Shown here: piece by piece, positions 48,842-57,404 of the stretch
Numbering within the stretch: the stretch's first letter is position 1
How the letters are laid out: each line of letters opens with the position of its first letter
NCBI GenBank assembly: GCA_964579825.1
Contig: CAZOHT010000006.1
Span: 1 to 64,000, forward strand
DNA length: 64,000 nt
Direction: 5' to 3'
From: SPCO01 sp964579825
GTDB taxonomy: Bacteria > Chloroflexota > Limnocylindria > Limnocylindrales > CSP1-4
Notes under the pieces: generated by a model
What the model saw: only the letters and a program-made list of their open reading frames with translations
Database searches by the model: none
What the model was told of the DNA's origin: nothing
Translations under genes and position numbers: made by a program

Positions 48842-49963
48842 TCAGTACTTGATGCGCGGATCGACGACGGCGTACGCGACGTCTGCCAGCAGGTTGGCGA
48901 ACACGGTGATCACGGCCGTGAAGAAGAGGACGCCCATGAGGACCGGGTAGTCGAACGCTCGGGTCGCGTCGATCGACATGTTGCCGATCCCCGGCCAGCT
49001 GAAGATGGTCTCGGTGACCAGGGCGCCCGTGAACAGGAACGGGATCTCCAGGCCGATGTTCGTGACGACCGGGAGCATGGCGTTGCGCATCGCGTGCTTG
49101 TAGGTCACGACGCGCTCCGGCAGGCCCTTGGCCTTCGCCGTCCGGACGAAGTCCTGGCCGAGCGTGTCGAGCATGCTCGCCCGGATGAACCGCGAGTCGC
49201 CCGCGATGTTCACCACGACAAGGGTGAAGACCGGCAGGATGAGGTGCTTGCCGATGTCGATGAACGCCGCGATCGGGTTGGCCGCCAGGTAGGTCCAGTA
49301 CGCCTCGCTTCCGAACGGCGGGGAGATCCGCGTCTCGGTCATGCCGCCGGCCGGGAGCCAGTTGAGACCCGGGCCGCTGAACAGGAAGATCAGCATGATC
49401 CCCAACCAGAACGTCGGGATCGCAAAGCCGACATAGCAGAAGATCGTGGTCGTCTGGTCGAACAGTGAGTAGCGCTTGATGGCCGACGTCACGCCCAGGA
49501 AGACGGCGAAGGCCAGCCACACGACGAGCGAGATCCCGGCCAGGATGAAGGTCGGGAGGGCCGCCCGGGCGATCATCTTGGAGACGGACTCGCCGGTCGA
49601 GATCGAATAGCCGAAGTCGCCGTGGAGGAGGCCGTTGGAGGCCCCGCTGATGGCCGTCGGCAGGAAGTTCGGCCAGCCCGTGGGACCGATGAACGCGGCC
49701 GGGGCCGGGAGCAGGTTCAGGACGGTCTCGCTGACCTGCGGATTGCAGACGCCGACCCAGCGACAGTACTGGACGGGGATCGGCTGGTCCAGGCCCCAGG
49801 CCTTCTTGAACTCCTCCTGCTGCGCCGCCGTGAAGCGCGGATTCTGCGCGAACTTGGCGGTCGGACCACCCGGCGCGGCCAGCAGGATGCTGTAGACGAC
49901 GATGGTGATCCCGAACAGGACGGGGATCGCCTGCACCACGCGGCGGATCACGTACTTCGTCAC
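48842..49963 (-). CDS. ABC importer permease, DppB/OppB family
   Basis: This 373-residue permease begins MTKYVIRRVVQAIPVLFGIT, contains a long external segment between helices 1 and 2, the EAA loop (LGQDFVRTAKAKGLPERVVT) and ends ADVAYAVVDPRIKY. Start is GTG 49963 with GGAG shortly upstream. A strong hairpin separates it from the binding-protein gene. Confidence 0.93.
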   Translation of the reverse strand: MTKYVIRRVVQAIPVLFGITIVVYSILLAAPGGPTAKFAQNPRFTAAQQEEFKKAWGLDQPIPVQYCRWVGVCNPQVSETVLNLLPAPAAFIGPTGWPNFLPTAISGASNGLLHGDFGYSISTGESVSKMIARAALPTFILAGISLVVWLAFAVFLGVTSAIKRYSLFDQTTTIFCYVGFAIPTFWLGIMLIFLFSGPGLNWLPAGGMTETRISPPFGSEAYWTYLAANPIAAFIDIGKHLILPVFTLVVVNIAGDSRFIRASMLDTLGQDFVRTAKAKGLPERVVTYKHAMRNAMLPVVTNIGLEIPFLFTGALVTETIFSWPGIGNMSIDATRAFDYPVLMGVLFFTAVITVFANLLADVAYAVVDPRIKY

Positions 49964-50050
49964 TGGAGGCTCCGTCTCTGGTTCACGAGATGGCGGTCGT
50001 GGGCGCCCGACCGGTGTTGGCTCGCAACATACACGTTTCGTGGCAGATAG

Positions 50051-50084
50051 CGCTCGGGGCGCCCGTCACAGGGCGCCCCGAGCG
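50051..50084 (-). terminator. Hairpin between binding protein and permease genes
   Basis: A perfect 14-base stem (50051-50064 with 50071-50084) with loop GTCACA starts 51 bases after the stop of the leftward binding protein. It has no U tract. It is the counterpart of the hairpin at 40563-40592 in the facing operon. Confidence 0.65.
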
Positions 50085-50134
50085 TCAGGTCTCGATCCGG
50101 TCATCCGCGGGGCGGAGTGACCGTCGGTCCGGGA

Positions 50135-51982
50135 CTAGTTCGTGTTGAACCAGTCGACGGCGTTCCACGTCGGGCCGGCCTGGGTCGGGTTCGCGAAGAA
50201 GTTCCCGAGGGCCGGGCTGACGAGCTCGACGTTCTTGCGGTAGTAGAGCGGGATCTCCAGCGTCTGGTCGACGTAGACCGCCTGGAAGTCGGCCATGGCC
50301 GCCTTGACCACGTCGAAGTCCACGCTCGTCCGGACGGTGTCCAGGGCCGCGTCGATGTCGGCGTTCTGGATCTGCGCGTCGTTCGCGCCCGTCGGGCGGA
50401 ACTGGCTGCTGTGGTAGCTGAAGTAGTTGCCGATCGGATCGATCGACGAGGAGAACGCGTGCTCCGCGATGTCGAAGTTCGAGTGCGCCAGGACACAGGC
50501 CGTGTCGCGGGTGGACTCGTTGTACGTCGCGAAGATGTCGTCAGGCGACACCGCGTTGGGGATGCCCTGGATCCCGACCGCCTTCAGCCAATCGGCGATG
50601 AGGGCGAGCGTGTCCTGGCGGACCTGGCGGGTCGTCGTGCAGAGCTCGACGATGGCCTTCAGGCCGTCCTTCTCGCGGATCCCGTCGGCGCCGACCTTCC
50701 AGCCGGCATCTTCGAGGATCTGCATGGCCTTCGCGGGATCGTAGGTGGCCGGCGGCTGATCAGCGAAGAACCAGGCGCCGGGGGAGATGTTCGTGTTGGC
50801 GACCTCGACGGAACCGCCCAGGAGCCGGGTGTTGATCTCGTTCTTGTCGATCGCGAAGGCGAACGCCTCGCGCATGGCCGGGTCGGCCATCGGGCAGCCC
50901 TCACCGCGGACGGACGGAGCGACCGCCGGGTTGTGCGAGCAGCCACCGGTGGCGTTGTCCAGCTCGGTGTCGGACCAGTTCGGGCGGAGGAACTCGTACA
51001 GGAGAGCCGGGATGGCGCTGACCTGGGTGCCGAGGTCCTGGACCTTCACGAGGTCGGAGTCCTGCAGGTCGGTCGCGAAGTCGACCTCGCCGCCACGGTA
51101 GCCGGCGATCATCGCGTCGGCATCGCCGTACCACTTGAAGATGATGGTGTCGAGGTGGGCCGGCTTGCCGGTCGCCGGGGACAGGTAGTTCGGGTTCTTC
51201 GCGAGACGAAGCTCGGAGCCCGGGGTGACCGACTCGTACTTGAACGCGCCGCTGACCGGCATCTTGGCGATGTCGTCCGGGCGGAAGCCGGCGCCGGCGA
51301 CCTGGTCGGCCATCGGGATGGCTTCGAGGTAGTGGCGCGGCAGCGGAGCGGTCGCGACGGTGATGTAGCTCTCGGAGACCTCGGTGTAGTGGAGGACCAT
51401 CTCCGTGTCCGAGGCGCACTCCCAGTCCTTGATGACCTCGTACGGCTGGGTCACGACCCCGACGTTCTCGGGATCGAGCGCCCACTCCCACGCATAGCGG
51501 AAGTCGTCGCAGGTGAGGGCCTCGCCGTCCGACCACTTGAGGCCGTCCTTGAGGACCCAGGTCACCGTCATCGCGTCACCGTTGGCCCCCGGGACCACGA
51601 CGCCACCGGTCGCGGTGGTCGGGATCTCCTTGGCCAGGTCCGGCGCGTACTTGTAGTCGTAGGTCAGGGTGATGAGGCTGGACCAGACGGCCGAAGCGAC
51701 GTTGGCTTCGGTGACCTGCCCGAGGTAGAACGGGTTGAAGGCGGTGGCCTCCTGCCAGTCACCGATGATGATGGTGCCGCCGTCCTTGCCGTCGGCCGGC
51801 GCGTAGGCGGTGCCGAACAGCTGGTCGCCGGCCGTCGCCACGGACTGCGAGGGCGCCGGCGTCGCCGACGCGGGCGGGGTGGAAGCGCCGGTACTGGCCG
51901 GCGGTGCGGAACTGGATGTGGCGCCGCCACATGCCGCGACGATCACCGCAGCACTGGCTGCGATGCCGACGAGTCGTTTGTG
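50135..51982 (-). CDS. Family 5 solute-binding lipoprotein (normal domain order)
   Basis: This 615-residue lipoprotein binds the substrate of the leftward importer, probably a peptide. Its lipobox is IVAAC (Cys19) and a Ser/Thr/Pro spacer follows. The mature part has the usual order: GGTIIIGDWQEATAFNPFYL at the start, then WVLKDGLKWSDGEALTCDDF, YEVIKDWECASDTEMVLHY, GAFKYESVTPGSELRLAKNP and the C-terminal lobe to the end. It is longer than most members by insertions. GGAGGA precedes ATG 51982. It heads the operon and has its own strong promoter. Confidence 0.93.
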   Translation of the reverse strand, partial: HKRLVGIAASAAVIVAACGGATSSSAPPASTGASTPPASATPAPSQSVATAGDQLFGTAYAPADGKDGGTIIIGDWQEATAFNPFYLGQVTEANVASAVWSSLITLTYDYKYAPDLAKEIPTTATGGVVVPGANGDAMTVTWVLKDGLKWSDGEALTCDDFRYAWEWALDPENVGVVTQPYEVIKDWECASDTEMVLHYTEVSESYITVATAPLPRHYLEAIPMADQVAGAGFRPDDIAKMPVSGAFKYESVTPGSELRLAKNPNYLSPATGKPAHLDTIIFKWYGDADAMIAGYRGGEVDFATDLQDSDLVKVQDLGTQVSAIPALLYEFLRPNWSDTELDNATGGCSHNPAVAPSVRGEGCPMADPAMREAFAFAIDKNEINTRLLGGSVEVANTNISPGAWFFADQPPATYDPAKAMQILEDAGWKVGADGIREKDGLKAIVELCTTTRQVRQDTLALIADWLKAVGIQGIPNAVSPDDIFATYNESTRDTACVLAHSNFDIAEHAFSSSIDPIGNYFSYHSSQFRPTGANDAQIQNADIDAALDTVRTSVDFDVVKAAMADFQAVYVDQTLEIPLYYRKNVELVSPALGNFFANPTQAGPTWNAVDWFNTN

Positions 51983-52148
51983 CATCAACTGTCCTCCGAA
52001 CGGGTATGCCCCGATATCTCCCGCAGTCCCGATCCGGCCCGTCTGTCGGTCCGACGTCCACTCGTCATCCGCAGATCGAGCCTCCCGCTCGAAACGGCGC
52101 ATGGGCGAGCAGCGACGGCAGCACGGTCCCGGTCGGCGCGCTGGGGCA

Positions 52149-52177
52149 ACTATCCACAGCACCCATCGGACTGTCAA
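52149..52177 (-). promoter_or_regulatory. Promoter of the leftward importer operon
   Basis: TTGACA (52172-52177) and GATAGT (52149-52154) on the minus strand are 17 bases apart. Transcription from here leaves a leader of about 160 bases before the binding-protein ATG. Confidence 0.7.
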
Positions 52178-52187
52178 CCCGAACCTA

Positions 52188-52199
52188 ACGAACGTTCGT
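52188..52199. promoter_or_regulatory. 12-base palindrome upstream of the importer promoter
   Basis: ACGAACGTTCGT is a perfect palindrome lying 10 bases upstream of the -35 box, between gcvPB and the importer operon. It could be an operator for a TetR-like or other dimeric regulator, but nothing in the window shows which. Confidence 0.35.
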
Positions 52200-52213
52200 G
52201 CGGGCGCGCCGGA

Positions 52214-53713
52214 TCAGTCCGGGCAGGGCGTCTCGAACGACGGGGTCGAACGCCAGCGCAGGTTCGGCTGACGGGCCGCCGTGGCTTCGTCCAGCCGTCG
52301 CACCGGCGCCGTGTGCGGGGCGCTCGTCACGGCATCCGGATCGCGCCGGGCTTCGGCGGCGATCTCGATGAGCGTGTCGGCGAACGCGTCGAGCGTCTCG
52401 ACCGACTCGGTCTCGGTCGGCTCGATGAGCATCCCCTCCTCCAAGATCAGCGGGAAGTAGATCGTGGGCGGGTGATACCCGAAGTCGATGAGGCGCTTGG
52501 CGATGTCCAGGGTCCGGACCCCGGTCTCGTGCTTGATCGTCGCCGCCGAGGCGACGAACTCGTGCTTGCAGTGGCGGTCGTACGGGATGTCGAACGCGCC
52601 CGTCAGCCGGTGGCGCAGGTAGTTCGCGGCCAGGACCGCGTCGTCGCTGACCTCGCACAGGCCCGCGGCACCATGGGCGCGGATGTACGCGTACGCGCGC
52701 ACGAGGACCCCGGTGTTGCCCACGAAACTGCGGAGGCGTCCGATCGACGACGGGCGTTCGCCCATCCGCTCCAGGCGGTAGGACCCGTCCGGGTCGCGCA
52801 GGACGCGCGGCGTGGGCAGATACGGGATGAGGGCCTCCCCCACCCCGACCGGGCCGGCGCCGGGTCCGCCACCGCCGTGCGGCGTGCTGAACGTCTTGTG
52901 GACGTTGAAGTGCATGACGTCGAAGCCGGCTTCGCCGGGCTTGAACCGACCCATGATCGCGTTCAGGTTCGCGCCGTCCATGTAGGCCAGGGCGCCAGCG
53001 CCGTGCACGGCCTCGAGGAGCTCGCCGATGCGGGCCTCGAACAGCCCGAGCGTGGACGGGTTGGTGATCATCACCGCCGCCGTCTGCGGGCCGAGCGCCG
53101 CCTTGAACGCGTCGAGGTCCACGCCACCATCGGCCGCCGACGGGATGGTCACGGTCCGGAAGCCGGCCATCGACGCGGTCGCGGGGTTCGTTCCGTGCGA
53201 GCTGTCCGGCACCAGCACGTCGGTCCGGGCGGTGTCGCCGCGGGCCCGGTGGTACGCCCGGATCATCAGGATGCCGGTCAGTTCGCCCTGGGCGCCCGCC
53301 GCGGGCTGGAGGGTGACCGCGCGCATGCCGGAGATCTCGGCGAGGGCCTCCTCCAGCTCCCACAACAGCTGCAGCGTGCCCTGGGCGGCCTCGTCCGGGG
53401 TGAGCGGGTGCAGGCTCGCGAAGCCGGGCAGGCGGGCGGCCCACTCGTTCAGCTTCGGGTTGAACTTCATCGTGCACGAGCCCAGCGGGTAGAAGCCGGT
53501 ATCCACGGCGAAGTTCAGCTGCGACAGGTTGACGTAGTGGCGAACGACATCCGGCTCGTTCATCTCGGGCAGCGCGGGCGCGGTCTCGCGCCGCGCAGCC
53601 GCCGGGATCCGGTCGAGGGCGTCGGCCGGCGGGTGCGGGATCTTGCCGCCACCTCGACCCGGGCGTCCGCGCTCGAAGATGGTGGGCTGCAGGCGCGGGC
53701 CGGTGACGCTCAT
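52214..53713 (-). CDS. gcvPB: Glycine dehydrogenase subunit 2 (GcvPB)
   Basis: GcvPB is the PLP-bearing half of the two-subunit P-protein, which decarboxylates glycine and hands the aminomethyl group to GcvH. The 499-residue protein has YPLGSCTMKFNPKLNEWAA, SHGTNPATASMAGF and the PLP lysine in HFNVHKTFSTPHGGGGPGAG. ATG 53713 overlaps gcvPA by ATGA. It is the last gene of the operon. Confidence 0.96.
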   Translation of the reverse strand: MSVTGPRLQPTIFERGRPGRGGGKIPHPPADALDRIPAAARRETAPALPEMNEPDVVRHYVNLSQLNFAVDTGFYPLGSCTMKFNPKLNEWAARLPGFASLHPLTPDEAAQGTLQLLWELEEALAEISGMRAVTLQPAAGAQGELTGILMIRAYHRARGDTARTDVLVPDSSHGTNPATASMAGFRTVTIPSAADGGVDLDAFKAALGPQTAAVMITNPSTLGLFEARIGELLEAVHGAGALAYMDGANLNAIMGRFKPGEAGFDVMHFNVHKTFSTPHGGGGPGAGPVGVGEALIPYLPTPRVLRDPDGSYRLERMGERPSSIGRLRSFVGNTGVLVRAYAYIRAHGAAGLCEVSDDAVLAANYLRHRLTGAFDIPYDRHCKHEFVASAATIKHETGVRTLDIAKRLIDFGYHPPTIYFPLILEEGMLIEPTETESVETLDAFADTLIEIAAEARRDPDAVTSAPHTAPVRRLDEATAARQPNLRWRSTPSFETPCPD

Positions 53714-55089
53714 CGTGCCGGACCCGCGACGCCCGAGAGCTCGGCCGCGAGCGCGGCGGCGAAGCGCTCGATCTCGGCCTCGGTCGTCACCTCGGTCGCG
53801 CAGACCAGGAGACCCTCGGCGAGGGACGGATCGTCCGGTTCCGCATCGGCGAGGACGAGGCCGGCGAGGATGCCGCGGTCCAGCAGGCGTCGGTGGATGG
53901 CCCGTGCATCCGGGACCCGGACGGCGAACTCGTTGAGGTACGGGCCGGGATGGAGGCGTGGCGCGCCGGCCGCGGCCAACGCTTGCTCCAGCTCGGCGGC
54001 CCGACTCGCGCCCAGGGCGGCCACGTCGCGCAGGCCGTGCGGCCCGATCACGGCGAGGTAGATGGACGCGGCGAGGGCCAGCAGGGCCTGATTCGTGCAG
54101 ATGTTGCTGGCGGCCTTGTCGCGCCGGATGTCCTGCTCGCGGGCTCGCATCGTCATGACGAAGGCTCGCTGGCCGTCGAGGTCCGCGGTCATCCCGACCA
54201 GGCGACCGGGGATCTGGCGCACGAGCGGATCCGTGGACGCGAGGATCCCGAGATACGGGCCGCCGTACTGCGGCGCGATGCCCAGCGGCTGCCCCTCGCC
54301 GGCGGCGATGTCGGCGCCGTACGCCCCGGGCGGCGCCAGGACGGCCAGGCTGACGGGCTCGATGACGGCGACGAATAGCGCCCCAGCGGCGTGAGCCAGC
54401 TCGCCGATCTGCGGCATCGGCTCCAGGAGCCCGAGGAAGTTCGGTTGCGCGGCGATGACCCCGGCGACCGGTCGGGCCGGGTCCGCCAGCATGCGCTCCA
54501 GGGCGGCGAGGTCGGTCGTGCCGGCATCCGGTCCGTCGGTCACCAGTGGGATCTCGTCGAGCTCCAGGCCGCCCTCGAAGTACGTCGCGACGGTCGCCCG
54601 GTAGTGGGGATGGACGCCACGCGAGATGAGGACCCGATCGCGCCGCGTGGCGCGACACGTCATCAGGGCGGCTTCGGCCGTGGCGGCGGCCCCGTCGTAG
54701 TGCGAGGCGGACACGACGTCCAAGTCGACCAGCTCCGCGACGAGGGACTCGTACTCGTAGATGCTCTGGAGCGTGCCCTGGCTGATCTCCGGCTGGTAGG
54801 GCGTGTAGGCCGTGTACCACTCGCCGCGCAGGAGCAGCTGGTCCACCGCCGGCGGGCTCCAGTGGCGATACACACCGGCACCGAGGAACGAATCGAGGTC
54901 CGTCCGGTTCCGGTCCGCGAGACCCTGGAGACGAGCGGCGAGCTCCAGCTCCGGTTCCGGAGGCGGGAGGGCCAGGGCGGATGCGCGCAGCTCGATCGGG
55001 ATGTCGTCGAACAGATCGTCGACGGAAGCCAGGCCGAGGGCGGCGAGCATCCGCTCGCGGTCGCTGGCGGTATGGGGACCGTAGGGCAT
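53710..55089 (-). CDS. gcvPA: Glycine dehydrogenase subunit 1 (GcvPA)
   Basis: GcvPA is the PLP-free partner of GcvPB. The 459-residue protein begins MPYGPHTASDRERMLAALGL, and has FLGAGVYRHWSPPAVDQLLL, YTPYQPEISQGTLQSIYEYE and SNICTNQALLALAASIYLA, all typical. It lies 8 bases after gcvH. Confidence 0.96.
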   Translation of the reverse strand: MPYGPHTASDRERMLAALGLASVDDLFDDIPIELRASALALPPPEPELELAARLQGLADRNRTDLDSFLGAGVYRHWSPPAVDQLLLRGEWYTAYTPYQPEISQGTLQSIYEYESLVAELVDLDVVSASHYDGAAATAEAALMTCRATRRDRVLISRGVHPHYRATVATYFEGGLELDEIPLVTDGPDAGTTDLAALERMLADPARPVAGVIAAQPNFLGLLEPMPQIGELAHAAGALFVAVIEPVSLAVLAPPGAYGADIAAGEGQPLGIAPQYGGPYLGILASTDPLVRQIPGRLVGMTADLDGQRAFVMTMRAREQDIRRDKAASNICTNQALLALAASIYLAVIGPHGLRDVAALGASRAAELEQALAAAGAPRLHPGPYLNEFAVRVPDARAIHRRLLDRGILAGLVLADAEPDDPSLAEGLLVCATEVTTEAEIERFAAALAAELSGVAGPAR

Positions 55090-55097
55090 CTGGTCGG

Positions 55098-55478
55098 TCA
55101 GCCAGCCGCGACCAGGTCGTCGTAGGCGGTGGCGTCGAGCAGCTCGCCCAGCTGGCTGGTGTCCTCGAGCCGGATCCTGACCATCCAGCCGTCGCCGTAC
55201 GGATCCGTGTTGACCGATTCAGGGCTCGCCGCCAGCCCGGCGTTCGTCGCCGTCACTTCACCACTGACCGGAGCGAACAGGTCGCTCACGGCCTTGACCG
55301 ACTCGACGACGCCGAAGGCGGCGAACTGGTCCAGGGCTCGGCCGACCTCGGGCAGCTCGACGAAGACGATGTCGCCCAGTTGATCCGCCGCATACTGGGT
55401 GATCCCGACGGTCGCCGTATCGCCCTCGATGCGGACCCACTCGTGGTCCTTGGTGTACTGCAGATCGGCGGGGGCCAT
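55098..55478 (-). CDS. gcvH: Glycine cleavage system H protein
   Basis: GcvH is the lipoyl carrier of the complex. In the 126-residue protein the lipoylated lysine is in GVVESVKAVSDLFAPVSGEV, and the end NTDPYGDGWMVRIRLEDTSQ is conserved. ATG 55478 is preceded by a GGAGG-like box. It stands between gcvT (31 bases) and gcvPA. Confidence 0.96.
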   Translation of the reverse strand: MAPADLQYTKDHEWVRIEGDTATVGITQYAADQLGDIVFVELPEVGRALDQFAAFGVVESVKAVSDLFAPVSGEVTATNAGLAASPESVNTDPYGDGWMVRIRLEDTSQLGELLDATAYDDLVAAG

Positions 55479-55509
55479 CGCGGGTGGGACCTCCTGCGAA
55501 CGCCGGCGA

Positions 55510-56622
55510 TCAGCCGGGACGGCGATAGAACGGCAGCTCCACCACCCTGGCGGGGACGCGGGCGGAGCGGATCTCGACGTCCACTACTGTACCCGGCTCG
55601 GCATCGCCCGGGGCGACGTACGCCATCGCGATCGGCACGCCGAGCGTCGGCGACTGGGTCCCGCTGGTCACCACGCCGCTGAGCCGCTCGCCGACATGGA
55701 CCGGGTAGCCGTGACGGGCGATCCCCCGGCCATCGACCACGAGTCCGACGAGGCGCCGCGCGGGTCCATCGCGGACGACCTTCTCGAGCGCCGCGCGGCC
55801 GACGAATCCGCCGGCCTTGTCCAGCTTGACCACGCGGCCGAGGCCGGCGTCGTACGGGGTGGTCGTCCGGTCCAGTTCATTGCCGTACAGCGGCATGCCG
55901 GCTTCCAGCCGGAGCGTGTCGCGGGCCCCGAGACCCACCGGCACGCCAGCATGGGCCCAGGTGACCTCCAGCAGGGCATCCCACAGCTCGCCCGTCCTGG
56001 CCGTCTCGACGAAGACCTCGAACCCGTCCTCGCCGGTGTAGCCGGTCCGGGCGACGAGCGCGGGGATGCCGGCGACCTGCCCCTCGGCGATCGCGTAGTA
56101 CCGGAGGGAGGCCAGATTTACGTCGGTCAGCGGCGCGAGCGCCTCACCGGATCGCGGGCCCTGGAGGGCGACGAGGCCGGTCGCCAGCGAGCGATCGTCC
56201 AGGACGGCCGCCCGTCCCTCGGATCGCTCCGCGAGGGCGTCGGACACGACCGCGGCATTGCCGGCATTCGCCACGACCAGGAAGCGCTCCTCGCCCAGGC
56301 GATACACGATGAGATCGTCGATGATCCCGCCGTCCGGGGCGCAGATCATCGAGTAGTGGGCCCGTCCGATGGCGAGCGCCGGCGGGTCGGTCACGAGCGC
56401 GGACGCCAGGGCCGCCCCGGCGTCCGGGCCGTCCACGAACAGTTCGCCCATGTGCGACAGGTCGAACAGGCCGCAGCGCTCGCGGACCGCCCGATGCTCG
56501 TCGAGGATGCCCGAATACTGGACCGGCATGCGCCAGCCACTGAATTCGATGAGCCTCGCCCCGAGCGCCTCGTGGCGCGACTCGAGCGGTGACTGGAGGA
56601 CGGTCACATCGGGGTCGGTCAC
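55510..56622 (-). CDS. gcvT: Aminomethyltransferase (T protein)
   Basis: GcvT moves the aminomethyl carbon from GcvH to tetrahydrofolate and releases ammonia. The 370-residue protein shows FSGWRMPVQYSGILDEHRAV, LFDLSHMGELFVDGPDA, RTGYTGEDGFEVFVE and GLGARDTLRLEAGMPLYGNE with the active-site aspartate region. GTG 56622 overlaps the Nudix stop (GTGA). Confidence 0.96.
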   Translation of the reverse strand: MTDPDVTVLQSPLESRHEALGARLIEFSGWRMPVQYSGILDEHRAVRERCGLFDLSHMGELFVDGPDAGAALASALVTDPPALAIGRAHYSMICAPDGGIIDDLIVYRLGEERFLVVANAGNAAVVSDALAERSEGRAAVLDDRSLATGLVALQGPRSGEALAPLTDVNLASLRYYAIAEGQVAGIPALVARTGYTGEDGFEVFVETARTGELWDALLEVTWAHAGVPVGLGARDTLRLEAGMPLYGNELDRTTTPYDAGLGRVVKLDKAGGFVGRAALEKVVRDGPARRLVGLVVDGRGIARHGYPVHVGERLSGVVTSGTQSPTLGVPIAMAYVAPGDAEPGTVVDVEIRSARVPARVVELPFYRRPG

Positions 56623-57131
56623 GAGGCCTCCCCGGACCGGAGCGGGAGCTGCGCGAGCGCCTTGGCGACGAGTGCGCGCTCGGTCTCGAAGGTCAGCATC
56701 GTCGGCGCCTCGTCGAAGCGGATCCAGCGGACCTCGTCGAACTCATGGTCGTGCTGGTCGAGGCCGCCGCCCGTCGGCTCCATGAGGAAGTAGTGGACGG
56801 TCTTGTGGATCCGCCGGCCGGACTGCATGAAGTCATATTCGATGGACTCGAGCCGCCCCGTGATGCGAACCCGCAGCCCGGTCTCCTCGGTCACTTCGCG
56901 GATGGCCGTCTCCTCGGTCGTCTCGCCGGCATCCGGGGTGCCCTTGGGGAGGGTCCACGTCCGCCCGTCGCGTTCACGCCGACGACTCCCGACGACCAGC
57001 CACGGTTGCCCGCCCTCGAAGCGGACGACGATCCCGCCGGCAGAAGTGGCGGTGGAGCTCCTCAGCCTCGCCACGGCGCCGATGCGGCGCTGGGACGCCC
57101 GATCGCACCCGTGCGGCGAGCGTCCGTCCAT
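56619..57131 (-). CDS. Nudix hydrolase
   Basis: This protein of up to 170 residues cleaves a nucleoside-diphosphate-linked substrate. The Nudix box GX5EX7REUXEEXGU is complete (GTPDAGETTEETAIREVTEE then TGL), preceded by WTLPKGTPDAG and followed by a strand-rich C-terminus. The specific substrate is not evident. It is the first gene coupled to gcvT by a GTGA overlap. ATG 57131 is the outer start; GTG 57074 (MARLRSSTATSAGG) is an alternative that would nearly abolish the overlap with the small ORF upstream. Neither has a good Shine-Dalgarno. Confidence 0.88.
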   Translation of the reverse strand: MDGRSPHGCDRASQRRIGAVARLRSSTATSAGGIVVRFEGGQPWLVVGSRRRERDGRTWTLPKGTPDAGETTEETAIREVTEETGLRVRITGRLESIEYDFMQSGRRIHKTVHYFLMEPTGGGLDQHDHEFDEVRWIRFDEAPTMLTFETERALVAKALAQLPLRSGEAS

Positions 57132-57385
57132 CGCATGGCGACGAGCGGTCGCGGCTGGCCCCCGGTCGCCGAGGATCCGCGCGCCGGCGTGATCGCCCGC
57201 CAGCCGGCTCGCAGGTGGGTCAGCGGGGCGACGTCGGGCCGCCGGAGGACCGTGGCGCGGCCGGTCGCCGCCTGCAGCGTGCCGCTCGGGCGAAGGCCCA
57301 GGCGTCGCTCGCGCGAACGCGCTGACGGGCGGACGAATCGGGCCGCCGGTCGGGCCGCGTACTTGGCGGCGATGCTGTGCTGCAT
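57062..57385 (-). CDS. Hypothetical basic 107-residue protein
   Basis: This ORF fills the otherwise empty gap between the DUF2520 gene (20 bases away) and the Nudix gene. It starts at ATG 57385 (MQHSIAAKYAARPAARFVRP), is rich in Arg, Ala and Pro, and about 85 percent of third positions are G or C. TACCAT ends 8 bases before the ATG, the same arrangement as at metG. It overlaps the outer Nudix start by 70 bases. No family is recognised, and Arg/Pro-rich ORFs arise by chance at this GC content, so it is uncertain. Confidence 0.35.
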   Translation of the reverse strand: MQHSIAAKYAARPAARFVRPSARSRERRLGLRPSGTLQAATGRATVLRRPDVAPLTHLRAGWRAITPARGSSATGGQPRPLVAMRWTDARRTGAIGRPSAASAPWRG

Positions 57386-57404
57386 GGGCCGTAATGGTAC
57401 CCCG

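Noticed and set aside
50117..54061. 1314-codon plus-strand ORF opposite the binding protein and gcvPB
   Set aside because: It spans two certain genes and their promoter in antisense and has no recognisable domain.
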